Assembly (NCBI RefSeq): GCF_900078195.1
Contig: NZ_FJVE01000006.1
Span: 64,501-128,500 of the forward strand
Reading direction: 5' to 3'
DNA: 64,000 bases
Origin: Clostridium sp. Marseille-P299
GTDB lineage: Bacteria > Bacillota > Clostridia > Lachnospirales > Lachnospiraceae
Within the stretch, counting starts at the first letter, position 1; every line of letters begins with the position of its first letter. Positions 8,366-17,336 of the stretch are shown here, in pieces. The notes beneath the pieces are model-generated. The model saw only the letters and a list, made by a program, of their open reading frames with translations, had not been told where the DNA came from and ran no database searches. A program made the translations under genes and the position numbers.

Positions 8366-9563
8366 AATTTTCTACCTCCCTTTTGCGATACAGTAGTCCT
8401 GAAATCAGCAACATTCCACTAAAAATAATTACAAAACAAAAGACTTCCATAACCTTTAGTGATGAATCCTTAGAATTTAATCGTATCATGGTTTTTAAGA
8501 ACCATGCGTTAGGACTTAATTTCGTTATTTTATCAAAACTTTCCGGTAGATATGCAAGTGGAATAACCCCTCCACCTATAATTGCTCCAAATATAACCAA
8601 TAGATTCGTAGCCAATAAATAAGTTGAGGTGTTTTTTATAATCGCGCTCATTAATACGTGAAAAGTACTTATGCAAAACAAGAACAAACTGATAAAGCAA
8701 ATCATCTGTAAGGTAAGAACACCTTTGTTTATGTAATTACATAAAAATGCAAATATTAAAAAGAACAGTTCAAAAATGCCTGTATAAACGAGAGTTTTAC
8801 CTACTAACATCCATGTCATATTAGAACCTGTTGTTAAAAGTCTTCTATGTATACCTAATTGTCTTTCTTTGATCAAAGAAAGTCCAAGGGCTATTGGTAT
8901 ATAATTAATAACCAAATACAGCAGCTCATATTGAAAATATTTCATTAAGGGCAGAGTTTTAATATCAGTAACTAAGATATCATTAAAAATAACATCTTTA
9001 TTCAGGGCTGTATAAATAAGGTCATAGGAGATTTGGGCATTCTTTTGGTCAATCAATTCTTGTGGCATTTTACTTAATTCCATTACTTCGTACAGGGTAA
9101 CGCAATTAATCTCTACTGCTGCTACAAACTTTTCGTATCCCTCCAACACATTTTTCATTAAGACCGCTTTTGTCACATCATTTGCATTTAACCTTACTAT
9201 AATTGGTTCATGAATAATTTGTACAATATTTTGGACAAAATCTTTTGGCACAACAATGCACATATCAATCCCATTATTTTTAATTTTTTCTTCCAATTCT
9301 TCCTTGGTACCAGTAACAATTTGTATGTAAGAGGCATACATCTCATTTTCAACAAAATAATTAAGGAGAAGCTTCGAATACTTTGAATTATCTAAATCAA
9401 GGATTCCAATTGTAATACTACTCGAAACCTCTCCTTTCGTATTTTGTTTCTTTTCAACAAAAGTAGTGCTTATTAATCCAATAATAAGCACTACAATTAA
9501 GACAAGCCATATTTTTTTATAGGAACCTAACTCTTTGAGATCCTTCTTCATGATATAAAACAT
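8352..9563 (-). CDS. ABC-2 type transporter permease (first of a pair)
   Basis: 403 residues; an N-terminal helix (WLVLIVVLIIGLISTTF), a long extracytoplasmic region to about residue 220, then a six-helix block with the typical ending LSPNAWFLKTM. ATG 9563 follows AAAGGAG by six bases, and its start is only 24 bases past the pyruvate kinase stop, so it shares the pyk transcript. Partner of the permease at 7214-8365. Substrate unknown; related systems export peptides, drugs or lipids. The absence of a neighbouring ATPase means energy must come from a gene elsewhere or from none. Confidence 0.85.
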   Translation of the reverse strand: MFYIMKKDLKELGSYKKIWLVLIVVLIIGLISTTFVEKKQNTKGEVSSSITIGILDLDNSKYSKLLLNYFVENEMYASYIQIVTGTKEELEEKIKNNGIDMCIVVPKDFVQNIVQIIHEPIIVRLNANDVTKAVLMKNVLEGYEKFVAAVEINCVTLYEVMELSKMPQELIDQKNAQISYDLIYTALNKDVIFNDILVTDIKTLPLMKYFQYELLYLVINYIPIALGLSLIKERQLGIHRRLLTTGSNMTWMLVGKTLVYTGIFELFFLIFAFLCNYINKGVLTLQMICFISLFLFCISTFHVLMSAIIKNTSTYLLATNLLVIFGAIIGGGVIPLAYLPESFDKITKLSPNAWFLKTMIRLNSKDSSLKVMEVFCFVIIFSGMLLISGLLYRKREVENYENL

Positions 9564-9587
9564 GCCTGTCTCCTTTATTTCATATGA

Positions 9588-11012
9588 TTAATCGATTTCT
9601 ACAGCTTTAATCATATTTGTTACACTAGACATTCCTGCAGGCACGCCAGCTGTTAAAATAACAACATCTCCTGAGTTTACTAAGCCAGCTTCTGTAACAG
9701 TTGAGATTGCATCTGAAAGTAAATGATCTGTTGAATTTACTTCTTTTGTTTTTAATGGTTGAACTCCACGATATAACTGCATTTTACGTAATGTACGATC
9801 AAGTGGAGATAAGCCTACTATGTTAGCGCTTGGTTTATATTTAGAAACCAAACGTGCTGTGTATCCAGAAAAGCTAGAAGCAATGATTAATTTTGCATCA
9901 AGTCTCTCTGCAGTTGCTACTGCAGAATAGCTAATTGCGGATGATAAGTTATCACTCTTGCTGCTTAAACTTGCTTCATCATATTTTCTAAACTGTACGT
10001 AATGTCCTTCTGTTTCTACCGCAATCTTAGACATTAAGCGAACTGCTTCGATTGGGTATTTACCAGCTGCTGTTTCACCGGATAACATAATTGCATCTGT
10101 TCCATCATAGATAGCATTTGCTACGTCTGTTACTTCTGCACGTGTTGGTCTTGGGTTACGAATCATAGAATCCAACATCTGAGTTGCAGTAATAACTGGT
10201 TTAAATGCTGCATTACATTTTTGAATCATAGTCTTTTGGATGTATGGTAATGTTTCTGCATCTACCTCTACACCTAAATCACCACGAGCAACCATGATAC
10301 CGTCTGCTTCTTCTATAATTTCATCAAGGTTTTCAATACCTTCCATATTTTCAATTTTTGCGATGATTGCTATATCAGAATTACAATCTTTAATGATGTC
10401 TCTTATTTCACGAATTGCAGCTGCGTTACGCACAAAGGAAGCCGCAATAAAATCAACACCTTGATTAATACCAAAAATAATATCTGCTCTATCTTGCTCA
10501 GTAATTGCTGGAAGATTTAACTTAGTGTTTGGTATATTAACTCCTTTACGGCTGCTTAATTCTCCACCGTTTACAACTTCACAGACAACGTCTGTTTCAC
10601 CAACTTCTTTGATTTTTAATTCAATTAGACCATCTGCAATAAGTATTGTTCCACCTACACTTACATCGTTTGGTAGGTCCTTATAAGTAACACTAATTAC
10701 TTTGCTATTACATTCTACATCTTTTGTTGTAACTATAACATCTTGTCCCTTTTCAAGGCTATATTCTTCGTTATTCTCAGCTAAGCCAGTTCTTATCTCC
10801 GGTCCCTTTGTATCTAAAAGAATAGCAATAGGAAGTCCTACTTCTTCTCTAACCTTTTTGATCTTACGAATCATTTCACCATGAGCCTCATGTGTTCCAT
10901 GTGAAAAATTAAGTCTAGCAACATCCATTCCATTTAACATCAATTCTTTAATCATTTCTTCAGAAGACGTTGATGGTCCCAAGGTACAAACAATTTTCGT
11001 TTTTTTCTGCAT
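9588..11012 (-). CDS. pyk: Pyruvate kinase
   Basis: 474 residues. Converts phosphoenolpyruvate and ADP to pyruvate and ATP, the last step of glycolysis. Visible signatures are the start (KKTKIVCTLGPSTSSEEMI), the active-site IAKIENMEGI containing the catalytic lysine, the substrate loop VARGDLGVEV, and RPTRAEVTDVANAIYDGTDA followed by MLSGETAAGKYP. The chain ends after the normal C-terminal domain and lacks the extra PEP-utiliser domain that many Bacillus and Clostridium pyruvate kinases carry. It is embedded in an operon after the pseudo-rhomboid gene (17-base gap) and before the ABC-2 permeases (24-base gap). Confidence 0.97.
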   Translation of the reverse strand: MQKKTKIVCTLGPSTSSEEMIKELMLNGMDVARLNFSHGTHEAHGEMIRKIKKVREEVGLPIAILLDTKGPEIRTGLAENNEEYSLEKGQDVIVTTKDVECNSKVISVTYKDLPNDVSVGGTILIADGLIELKIKEVGETDVVCEVVNGGELSSRKGVNIPNTKLNLPAITEQDRADIIFGINQGVDFIAASFVRNAAAIREIRDIIKDCNSDIAIIAKIENMEGIENLDEIIEEADGIMVARGDLGVEVDAETLPYIQKTMIQKCNAAFKPVITATQMLDSMIRNPRPTRAEVTDVANAIYDGTDAIMLSGETAAGKYPIEAVRLMSKIAVETEGHYVQFRKYDEASLSSKSDNLSSAISYSAVATAERLDAKLIIASSFSGYTARLVSKYKPSANIVGLSPLDRTLRKMQLYRGVQPLKTKEVNSTDHLLSDAISTVTEAGLVNSGDVVILTAGVPAGMSSVTNMIKAVEID

Positions 11013-11029
11013 CTTAAAAAATCCTCTCT

Positions 11030-11908
11030 TTAACTTTCCTTTTCTTGATGGTTATGATGCACATGTTCATGGGTGTATAAATGATCCATACAGTACTCAT
11101 AGTTACCATCGCATTTCGAACAGAATCTAAATTCTAGATTTTCATCATCAAGTTCTGTTCTACCACAAACCGAGCATTTATGTCTCGTTATTGTGGTTTT
11201 GCCACGAAATTGGACTACATTATCCGGATTGTAAGCATTGCGTACCTGACGTTTATAATTCGCTTTTCTTTTGAATTCTTTTGGAGATATTTTACGATAA
11301 TTTCTTGTTGCAAAGTAGAAAATTAAAAAGTTTGCTACTGCTACAACAACTGCTAATGCATAAAGCCAATTTCCTGCAATTATCATACTAATCACGTCAT
11401 ATGCAAATAAAGCCGCATATATCCAAGCAAGATACTTTATCTTTATTGGAACAATAAAGAATAGCAGCATTTGCATATTTGGATAAACTGTTGCAAATGC
11501 AAAGAACAATGTTTGGTTAATTAAGTCTAGTGAATTCCCCAAAACTCTGCCTGTTCCAAAATAAATAATTATCGCTGCAACAATTTGTAACAAAATACCA
11601 CTTAAAAAATACAAATTAAATCGAAACGCTCCCCACGCTCTTTCTAATGAAGTACCAATCATATAATATAGATATAAGCTAATCAATAGAAAGATATCAA
11701 TTCTCTGTGGCGCGATAAGGAACGTTACAAGTCTCCAAATCTGTCCTTCTAGCACCTTAGAAATATCAAGTGAGAGGTACGTCAAATAAAAATACGGATT
11801 TATTAGATAAATTACTGCACCCAATATATACACAGCTATGATATACTGCATTAAATTTGATATGGCATATCTACCAAACTTCCGCTCCATTTTATCCAAA
11901 AATTTCAT
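11030..11908 (-). CDS. Rhomboid-fold membrane pseudoprotease with C-terminal zinc ribbon
   Basis: 292 residues with about six membrane helices in the first 200. Rhomboid-like landmarks are present: IWRLVTF after the first long loop and LERAWGAFRFNLYF after helix 2. However the GxSG serine motif is missing (the corresponding stretch reads GRVLGNSLDLINQ) and no helix-6 catalytic histidine is seen, so proteolysis is unlikely; it resembles derlin/iRhom-type inactive members. The tail adds a CSVCG...FCSKC zinc ribbon and a histidine-rich end (MDHLYTHEHVHHNH). ATG 11908 is chosen because GGAGG lies six bases before it. First gene of the pyk operon, behind a consensus promoter at 11957-11985. Confidence 0.8.
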   Translation of the reverse strand: MKFLDKMERKFGRYAISNLMQYIIAVYILGAVIYLINPYFYLTYLSLDISKVLEGQIWRLVTFLIAPQRIDIFLLISLYLYYMIGTSLERAWGAFRFNLYFLSGILLQIVAAIIIYFGTGRVLGNSLDLINQTLFFAFATVYPNMQMLLFFIVPIKIKYLAWIYAALFAYDVISMIIAGNWLYALAVVVAVANFLIFYFATRNYRKISPKEFKRKANYKRQVRNAYNPDNVVQFRGKTTITRHKCSVCGRTELDDENLEFRFCSKCDGNYEYCMDHLYTHEHVHHNHQEKES

Positions 11909-11956
11909 AATCACCCTCCACTTTCTTGCGCGGTACTGCCTTTAATCCTGACATTA

Positions 11957-11985
11957 ATTATATGTATTCTTAAGGATATTGTCAA
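11957..11985 (-). promoter_or_regulatory. Consensus sigma-A promoter of the rhomboid-pyk operon
   Basis: Read on the minus strand: TTGACA (11985-11980), 17-base spacer, TATAAT (11962-11957). Both hexamers are perfect, as expected for a gene driving glycolysis. It lies about 50 bases before the ATG of the pseudo-rhomboid gene. Confidence 0.85.
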
Positions 11986-12080
11986 ACAAATGATTATAAA
12001 TATTCTATAATTTCACTGGAAATTTGCAAAAATCAAACGAAAATTATTTCATTCGACACTCTTTGGTGATAATCGAAACC

Positions 12081-12109
12081 TTTTCATTGATTTTGTTTTA
12101 TGTTATAAT
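12081..12109 (+). promoter_or_regulatory. Promoter of rqcH
   Basis: TTTTCA, 17-base spacer, TATAAT; the -10 box is perfect and the -35 matches four of six. It lies about 45 bases before the rqcH start and is divergent from the pyk-operon promoter. Confidence 0.6.
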
Positions 12110-12153
12110 AATCTGAATTATTAGCTAGAAAGATAGAAAGGTTAGGAAAATAT

Positions 12154-13929
12154 ATGGCACTTGATGGATTTGTCATTTCAAATATGATACATGAATTAAC
12201 CGAGAAATTAGTAGGTGGAAGAATCGTTAAAATTAGTCAACCTGAAAAGGATGAATTAATTTTAACAATAAAAAATTACGACCAATTTAAGCTGTTTATT
12301 TCAGCCTCTGCTGGTTTGCCTCTTATTTATTTAACAGAAAATAGCAAGCCTAATCCTATGAATGCACCTAATTTTTGTATGTTGCTTCGTAAGCATTTAA
12401 ACAGTGCAAGGATTATTTCAATTACTCAGCCAGAGTTTGAGAGAATCGTACAAATTGAAATTGAACATCTTGATGAGATGGGTGATCTGTGCAAAAAATA
12501 TTTAATTGTTGAAATCATGGGTAAGCATAGTAATATTATTTTTTGCGATCAAGAATTTAAAATTGTAGATAGCATTAAGCATATTTCTGGTTTTGTTAGC
12601 TCTGTACGTGAAGTACTTCCTGGTAGAGAATATTTCATTCCAAAAACCATGGAAAAATTTAATCCAATGACAATTACTAAAGAAGAATTTATGGAATCGG
12701 TACTATCAAAACCAATTAGTATTACAAAGGCACTATATCAAAGTTTAACAGGGATTAGTCCTCTTCTCGCGAACGAAATATGTCATCGTGCTTCTATTGA
12801 CGGGGAGCAGCCAACTGCAATATTGACAGAAGATATTAAACTTCATTTGTATAATAATTTTTTACGAGTTATGGAGTTAGTTAGCTCGCACGATTATGCA
12901 CCTAATATTGTGTATAAAAATGGTGAACCAATTGAATTTTCAAGCCTTACACTTACTTGTTATGAAGGTGTAGAAGGTATATCAGCAGAGGCTTACGATT
13001 CTATTTCAACATTACTAGAACATTATTTTTCTAAGAAAAATACCATTACAAGGATTCGCCAAAAATCTGCTGATCTTCGTAAAATTGTAACAAATGCTAT
13101 TGAACGTAGTAGTAAGAAATATGATTTACAACAAAAACAATTAAAAGATACTGAAAAAAGGGACAAGTATAAGGTGTACGGTGAACTTCTTACAACTTAT
13201 GGTTATTCCGCTGAACCTGGTGCGAAATCAATTCGAGTTTTAAATTATTACACTAATGAAGAAATTGATATTCCTCTTGACCCAGAACTTACAGCCCTTG
13301 AAAATGCAAAACAATATTTTGAAAAATATAATAAATTAAAGCGTACTTATGAAGCTATCACAAAATTTATCGTAGAGACGAAGGAAGAATTAGAACACTT
13401 AGAATCTATCAAAACTTCCTTTGATATTGCGCTGCAAGAAGAAGATCTAGTTGAATTAAAAGAAGAATTAATACAATTTGGTTATGTAAAACGCCATTTT
13501 ACTGCAGGCAAAGGTCCAGGAAATAAGAAACAAAATAAGAAACCTAAAATAACTAGCAAACCATTCCATTATCTTTCCTCCGATGGTTATCACATCTATG
13601 TTGGAAAAAATAATTTTCAAAATGATGAACTTACCTTTAATTTTGCAAATGGCGGAGATTGGTGGTTCCACGCAAAAGGAATTCCTGGCTCTCATGTTAT
13701 TGTAAAATCAGGTGGAGATGAATTACCAGATCGCGTTTTTGAAGAAGCTGGAAGTTTAGCAGCTTATTATTCCAAAGGTAGAGATGGGGAAAAAGTTGAG
13801 ATTGATTATGTGGAACGTAAACATATCAAGAAACCAAGTGGTGCAAAACCAGGGTTTGTTGTTTATTATACCAACTATTCTCTAATTGCTAGCCCTGATA
13901 TAAGTTCTTTAACATTAATAAGTGAATAG
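12154..13929 (+). CDS. rqcH: Ribosome quality control protein RqcH (NFACT family)
   Basis: 591 residues, full length. RqcH binds 50S subunits carrying stalled peptidyl-tRNA and adds C-terminal alanine tails that mark the peptide for degradation; older databases call it fibronectin-binding protein. The N-terminal NFACT-N domain starts MALDGFVISNMIHEL; the middle holds a coiled coil at about residues 290-430; the C-terminal NFACT-R domain has DGYHIYVGKNNFQND, GGDWWFHAKGIPGSHVIV and RKHIKKPSGAKPGFV. The residue pair equivalent to the Asp-Arg dyad appears as Glu-Arg (PEFERIVQ). ATG 12154 follows AGGAAAATAT. Monocistronic or read with the downstream phosphatase. Confidence 0.94.
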   Translation: MALDGFVISNMIHELTEKLVGGRIVKISQPEKDELILTIKNYDQFKLFISASAGLPLIYLTENSKPNPMNAPNFCMLLRKHLNSARIISITQPEFERIVQIEIEHLDEMGDLCKKYLIVEIMGKHSNIIFCDQEFKIVDSIKHISGFVSSVREVLPGREYFIPKTMEKFNPMTITKEEFMESVLSKPISITKALYQSLTGISPLLANEICHRASIDGEQPTAILTEDIKLHLYNNFLRVMELVSSHDYAPNIVYKNGEPIEFSSLTLTCYEGVEGISAEAYDSISTLLEHYFSKKNTITRIRQKSADLRKIVTNAIERSSKKYDLQQKQLKDTEKRDKYKVYGELLTTYGYSAEPGAKSIRVLNYYTNEEIDIPLDPELTALENAKQYFEKYNKLKRTYEAITKFIVETKEELEHLESIKTSFDIALQEEDLVELKEELIQFGYVKRHFTAGKGPGNKKQNKKPKITSKPFHYLSSDGYHIYVGKNNFQNDELTFNFANGGDWWFHAKGIPGSHVIVKSGGDELPDRVFEEAGSLAAYYSKGRDGEKVEIDYVERKHIKKPSGAKPGFVVYYTNYSLIASPDISSLTLISE

Positions 13930-14038
13930 ATAATATAATTATTTTTGATTCGAGTGTCAGAATACGTACATCGTTTTGATGTTTATATCATTTTGATACT
14001 CGATTCAATTTTCAATGCAAAAGAAAGGAATCTAACTT

Positions 14039-14866
14039 ATGATTTTAGCTGACTATCATTGTCACTGTTACTTCTCTTCTGATTCCAAAAGCAAACCAGA
14101 GGACATGGTTAAAATGGCGATTTCTCGCGGACTAAAAACACTTTGTTTTACAGATCACCTGGATTATTTATATCCTTCTGAAATCGAGAATGACTTTATA
14201 TTTAACCCAAAAGAGCGACAATTAGAATTATTACAATTAAAAGAATTGTATCGAGATGATATTGAGATATTAATAGGTGCTGAACTTGGACTAAGGAATG
14301 AACCCGATATTAAATCAGCAGTAAAAACTTACTATGAGAATATAACACAGGAAATCTCCTATGACTTTCTTATTGGTTCAACTCATGTTTTAGAAAAAAA
14401 AGATCCCTACTATAAGGAATATTGGGAAGGAAAAACCATAAAAGAAGGGATTACTGATTACTTTTCGTCCATTATTCACAATAGCTCTTTTTACGATACA
14501 TTTCAGGTATATGGACACCTTGATTATATTATTCGCTATCTTCCAGTAGAACATAAAGACTATCAATACAATGAATACTCTGATTTGATTGATATGGCTT
14601 TAAAATCTTTATTAGAACATGGTAAAGGAATTGAATGCAATTCTGCTGGACTTAAATATCAATTAGGATTTCCTCATCCAAAAGTGGAAATTCTAAAACG
14701 ATATAAAGAACTTGGTGGAGAGATTTTAACCATTGGTTCCGATGCTCATAAGCCTGAGCATATTGCGTACGATTTCCCTGTCGTAAAAGACTTACTAGAG
14801 TCCATTGGATACCGCTATTATACGGTATTTAAGGATCAAAAGCCTGCGTTTATCAAGTTATCTTAG
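14039..14866 (+). CDS. hisK: PHP-family histidinol-phosphatase
   Basis: 275 residues, normal for the PHP (HisJ/HisK-type) histidinol phosphatase that removes phosphate from L-histidinol phosphate in histidine synthesis. Metal-binding motifs are visible in order: DYHCHCYFSSD, CFTDHLD, GAELGL, GSTHVL, YGHLDYI and GSDAHKPEHI. The ATG follows AAAGGA by nine bases. It is 109 bases downstream of rqcH and ends at a strong terminator. No other his genes are in the window, so a related phosphoesterase substrate cannot be excluded. Confidence 0.85.
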   Translation: MILADYHCHCYFSSDSKSKPEDMVKMAISRGLKTLCFTDHLDYLYPSEIENDFIFNPKERQLELLQLKELYRDDIEILIGAELGLRNEPDIKSAVKTYYENITQEISYDFLIGSTHVLEKKDPYYKEYWEGKTIKEGITDYFSSIIHNSSFYDTFQVYGHLDYIIRYLPVEHKDYQYNEYSDLIDMALKSLLEHGKGIECNSAGLKYQLGFPHPKVEILKRYKELGGEILTIGSDAHKPEHIAYDFPVVKDLLESIGYRYYTVFKDQKPAFIKLS

Positions 14867-14889
14867 TATTAAAATTGATATTAAAAGTC

Positions 14890-14928
14890 AAACACCCTAT
14901 TTATCATTGATTAATAGGGTGTTTTCTT
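14890..14928 (+). terminator. Terminator after the histidinol-phosphatase gene
   Basis: Perfect 11-base stem AAACACCCTAT/ATAGGGTGTTT with a 13-base loop, followed on the plus strand by TCTTATTCT after the closing T run. It begins 24 bases past the stop codon. Confidence 0.85.
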
Positions 14929-14937
14929 ATTCTAGAT

Positions 14938-15195
14938 TTATTTTTTTACCAAATATCGTAACCAAACTCCATCGCCATTTGTTTTTCTGATATCTTTAAG
15001 TTTAAACTCTACGGGAATATTTTTTGATAAATTGCTTGATTTTTCAAATAGAGTTACTGTGTTGTTTTCACCTTCAGCAACGGGCGCAATCAGTAAGCTA
15101 AGATCATCCACAACACCTGTATTCAAGCCAAGCACATAGTTTAACGTTTTCGTAAAATGAAAAGGTGAATTCGTGTTTGCAAGGGTATATTGACA
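14938..15195 (-). pseudogene. Possible remnant of a larger coding sequence
   Basis: A frame open for 86 codons without a convincing start reads like the end of a protein (for example NSPFHFTKTLNYVLGLNTG, DLSLLIAPVAEGEN, DGVWLRYLVKK). The only in-frame start is a GTG at 15135 without ribosome site, and the frame is blocked upstream by a stop right at the dedA terminator. I do not recognise the parent gene. It could be the decayed 3' end of a gene lost between dedA and the phosphatase, or a chance frame. Confidence 0.35.
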
Positions 15196-15210
15196 TTATT
15201 AGTCTTGCAC

Positions 15211-15240
15211 TTAAAAAAAGGAACTGTCAAATGACAGTCC
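15211..15240 (-). terminator. Terminator of dedA
   Basis: Minus-strand hairpin GGACTGTCA-TT-TGACAGTTCC followed by a run of seven T, eight bases past the dedA stop. Member of the GGGACTG-type terminators noted elsewhere in this window. Confidence 0.85.
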
Positions 15241-15247
15241 CTAAAAA

Positions 15248-15871
15248 TTATTTATCTTTATTTTTTTTAAATCTAGTTTTATAAAATATTGCAGCTGCAA
15301 TAAGGAATACAACTACAAGAACAACTAGAGTAACGCTTGCATATGTATCAACATAGCCAGCAATTCTCTCCCAAGAAGCACCCGCAACAACACCAAGATA
15401 CACTAATATAGTATTCCATACAAGACTACCGATAGTTGTAAATAAGAAAAATAATCCTAAATTCATCTTAGCCATACCAGCTGGAATGGAAATCAAACTA
15501 CGAACAATAGGAATACATCTACAAAATAATACTGTTATCTTTCCTTTTTTCTGAAACCAATTCACTGATTTCTCAACATCTTCACTTTTAAAATGAAGAA
15601 CTTGTCCAATTTTACCATCTAAGATTTTTTTCATTCTTTCTGGAGATAAAATACGACCAACACCGTATAAAATAATAGCACCAAGCAATGAACCAATCGT
15701 TGAAACTATTACAACGATAACTGGTTGCATCGTAGAATAGGTTGTCATAAATCCACCAAAGGTTAATATAACTTCTGAAGGAATCGGTGGAAATACATTC
15801 TCAACTGCAATTAAAAATAAAATTCCAAAGTAGCCAAACTGATTCATTATCTCAATAATAATATCTTGCAT
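15248..15871 (-). CDS. DedA family membrane protein
   Basis: 207 residues. DedA proteins are membrane proteins of the VTT fold, several of which translocate undecaprenyl phosphate or phosphatidylethanolamine across the membrane. The N-terminal re-entrant region is present (FGILFLIAVENVFPPIPSEVIL), as are CRCIPIVRSLISIPAGMAKM, containing the conserved arginines, and a C-terminal helix (SVTLVVLVVVFLIAAAIF). ATG 15871 lies behind a promoter at 15913-15941. Single gene with its own terminator. Family certain; which lipid it moves is unknown. Confidence 0.92.
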   Translation of the reverse strand: MQDIIIEIMNQFGYFGILFLIAVENVFPPIPSEVILTFGGFMTTYSTMQPVIVVIVSTIGSLLGAIILYGVGRILSPERMKKILDGKIGQVLHFKSEDVEKSVNWFQKKGKITVLFCRCIPIVRSLISIPAGMAKMNLGLFFLFTTIGSLVWNTILVYLGVVAGASWERIAGYVDTYASVTLVVLVVVFLIAAAIFYKTRFKKNKDK

Positions 15872-15912
15872 TTATATACTCCTTATTTATCCGATTAACG
15901 TTATTCTTTCAT

Positions 15913-15941
15913 ATTATACCTAGTGATTGAAGTATTGTCTA
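15913..15941 (-). promoter_or_regulatory. Promoter of dedA
   Basis: Minus strand TAGACA, 17-base spacer, TATAAT; TAGG precedes the -10 box. Located about 40 bases before the dedA start. Confidence 0.65.
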
Positions 15942-16050
15942 GTGATAAGTCGAAATATTCCATTATTCTTAATAATTCATTCCAAAGAGAAAGAATGTGC
16001 GTACTACATTTCCCTGTTGACACGCCATCATGAAATTAACTAATTACCTT

Positions 16051-16086
16051 AGCACTTCATGTGCATCCTTAGCTAAGCGTTTTTTT
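16051..16086. repeat. Short hairpin repeat, copy A, beyond the 3' end of the isc-mnmA operon
   Basis: GCAC-N5-GTGC-AT-CCTTAGC-TA-AGC-G-TTTTTTT. A related element lies at 19112-19145 on the other side of the isc-mnmA operon in the same orientation. The rest of the 340-base gap between dedA and mnmA holds the dedA promoter and the mnmA terminator hairpin. Confidence 0.5.
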
Positions 16087-16120
16087 ATACAAAACATATA
16101 TTCTTTTATATTCTATAAAT

Positions 16121-16183
16121 AAAAAAAGCATTAAATTTTCTCTTATGTAATCTAATGTCTACATAAGTTTGAAAATTTAATGC
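16121..16183 (-). terminator. Long terminator hairpin of the isc-mnmA operon
   Basis: Outer stem GCATTAAATTTTC/GAAAATTTAATGC (13 perfect pairs) continues with an inner stem CTTATGTA/TACATAAG, followed in the minus direction by seven T. It starts about 30 bases past the mnmA stop. Confidence 0.85.
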
Positions 16184-16213
16184 GTATAATTATAAACTGA
16201 GGCACCTAAAATC

Positions 16214-17305
16214 TTAGGATTGCACTTCGCTTTCGCGAATGATAGTTCCACCACCAACTACAATATCACCATCATAAAAAACTACTGCTTGTCCTGGTGT
16301 TACCGCACGTTGTGGCTCTATAAAATCACATCTTACAATGTCATCTCCAACCATTGTAAGGCGGCATTTTGCTCCTTCATGATTATAGCGAATCTTAGCT
16401 ATAACCTCTAAACCATCTTCAAATGTTTCCACTGCCATATGATTTAAGTTATTAGCATACAAAGTATTTGTAAACACTTCATCATTGGTTCCAATAACAA
16501 CTTCATTGGTTTCTGGACGTATTTCAACAACGAATGCTGGTTTTCCAAGAGCGATACCAAGTCCTTTTCTCTGACCAACGGTATAATGAATAATACCCTT
16601 ATGTTTTCCTAAAATCTTACCAGAAGTATCAACAAAATTACCTTCTTTAATTGGTTTATTTGTTTGCTCACTAATAAAGCTAGCATAGTCATGATCTGGA
16701 ATAAAACAGATTTCTTGACTATCTGGCTTGTTAGCAACCATTAAACCAATTTCCTCTGCGATTGCTCGTATTTGGTCTTTTGTATATTCACCAACAGGCA
16801 TTAAGGTCTTTGACAATTGCTCTTGTGTTAAGTTATATAATGCATAAGTCTGGTCCTTTGCTGCAGTTGCTGATTTTTTAAGAGCATATCTACCATTATC
16901 AAGCTTTACCACTCTTGCGTAATGACCAGTTGCAATATAATCCGCTCCGATACTTAAAGATCTAGTTAAAAGAGATTCCCATTTTACATATCTATTGCAG
17001 GCTATACAAGGATTTGGAGTTTTTCCTTGAAGATACTCTTCTACGAAATAATCTATTACATTCGTTTGAAATTCTTGCTTGAAATTCATAACATAATAAG
17101 GAATATCTAATGCATTGGCAACACGTCTTGCATCGTCTACTGCACTAAGTCCACAGCAACCGCCGCTTTCTTCAAGTACTACCTCTTCTTGATCCTGCCA
17201 GATCTGCATAGTAACACCTATGACATCATATCCTGCTTTTTTTAAAAGATAAGCAGCAACTGAGGAATCTACTCCACCAGACATGCCTACTACAACTTTT
17301 TTCAT
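16214..17305 (-). CDS. mnmA: tRNA-specific 2-thiouridylase MnmA
   Basis: 363 residues. MnmA inserts sulfur at position 2 of the wobble uridine in tRNA-Lys, -Glu and -Gln, using persulfide sulfur passed from a cysteine desulfurase. The PP-loop [15 protein letters not shown] is at residues 8-22, the catalytic cysteine is in [14 protein letters not shown], and [11 protein letters not shown] and [13 protein letters not shown] are family signatures. It is the last gene of an operon with iscS and iscU (31-base gap), which supplies the sulfur donor directly. Confidence 0.97.
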   Translation of the reverse strand: MKKVVVGMSGGVDSSVAAYLLKKAGYDVIGVTMQIWQDQEEVVLEESGGCCGLSAVDDARRVANALDIPYYVMNFKQEFQTNVIDYFVEEYLQGKTPNPCIACNRYVKWESLLTRSLSIGADYIATGHYARVVKLDNGRYALKKSATAAKDQTYALYNLTQEQLSKTLMPVGEYTKDQIRAIAEEIGLMVANKPDSQEICFIPDHDYASFISEQTNKPIKEGNFVDTSGKILGKHKGIIHYTVGQRKGLGIALGKPAFVVEIRPETNEVVIGTNDEVFTNTLYANNLNHMAVETFEDGLEVIAKIRYNHEGAKCRLTMVGDDIVRCDFIEPQRAVTPGQAVVFYDGDIVVGGGTIIRESEVQS

Positions 17306-17336
17306 TCAAATTTTCCTTTCCAAGAAATGAGCAAAA

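Noticed and set aside
12154..13929. Fibronectin-binding adhesin
   Set aside because: No signal peptide or surface anchor; the NFACT domains fit RqcH.
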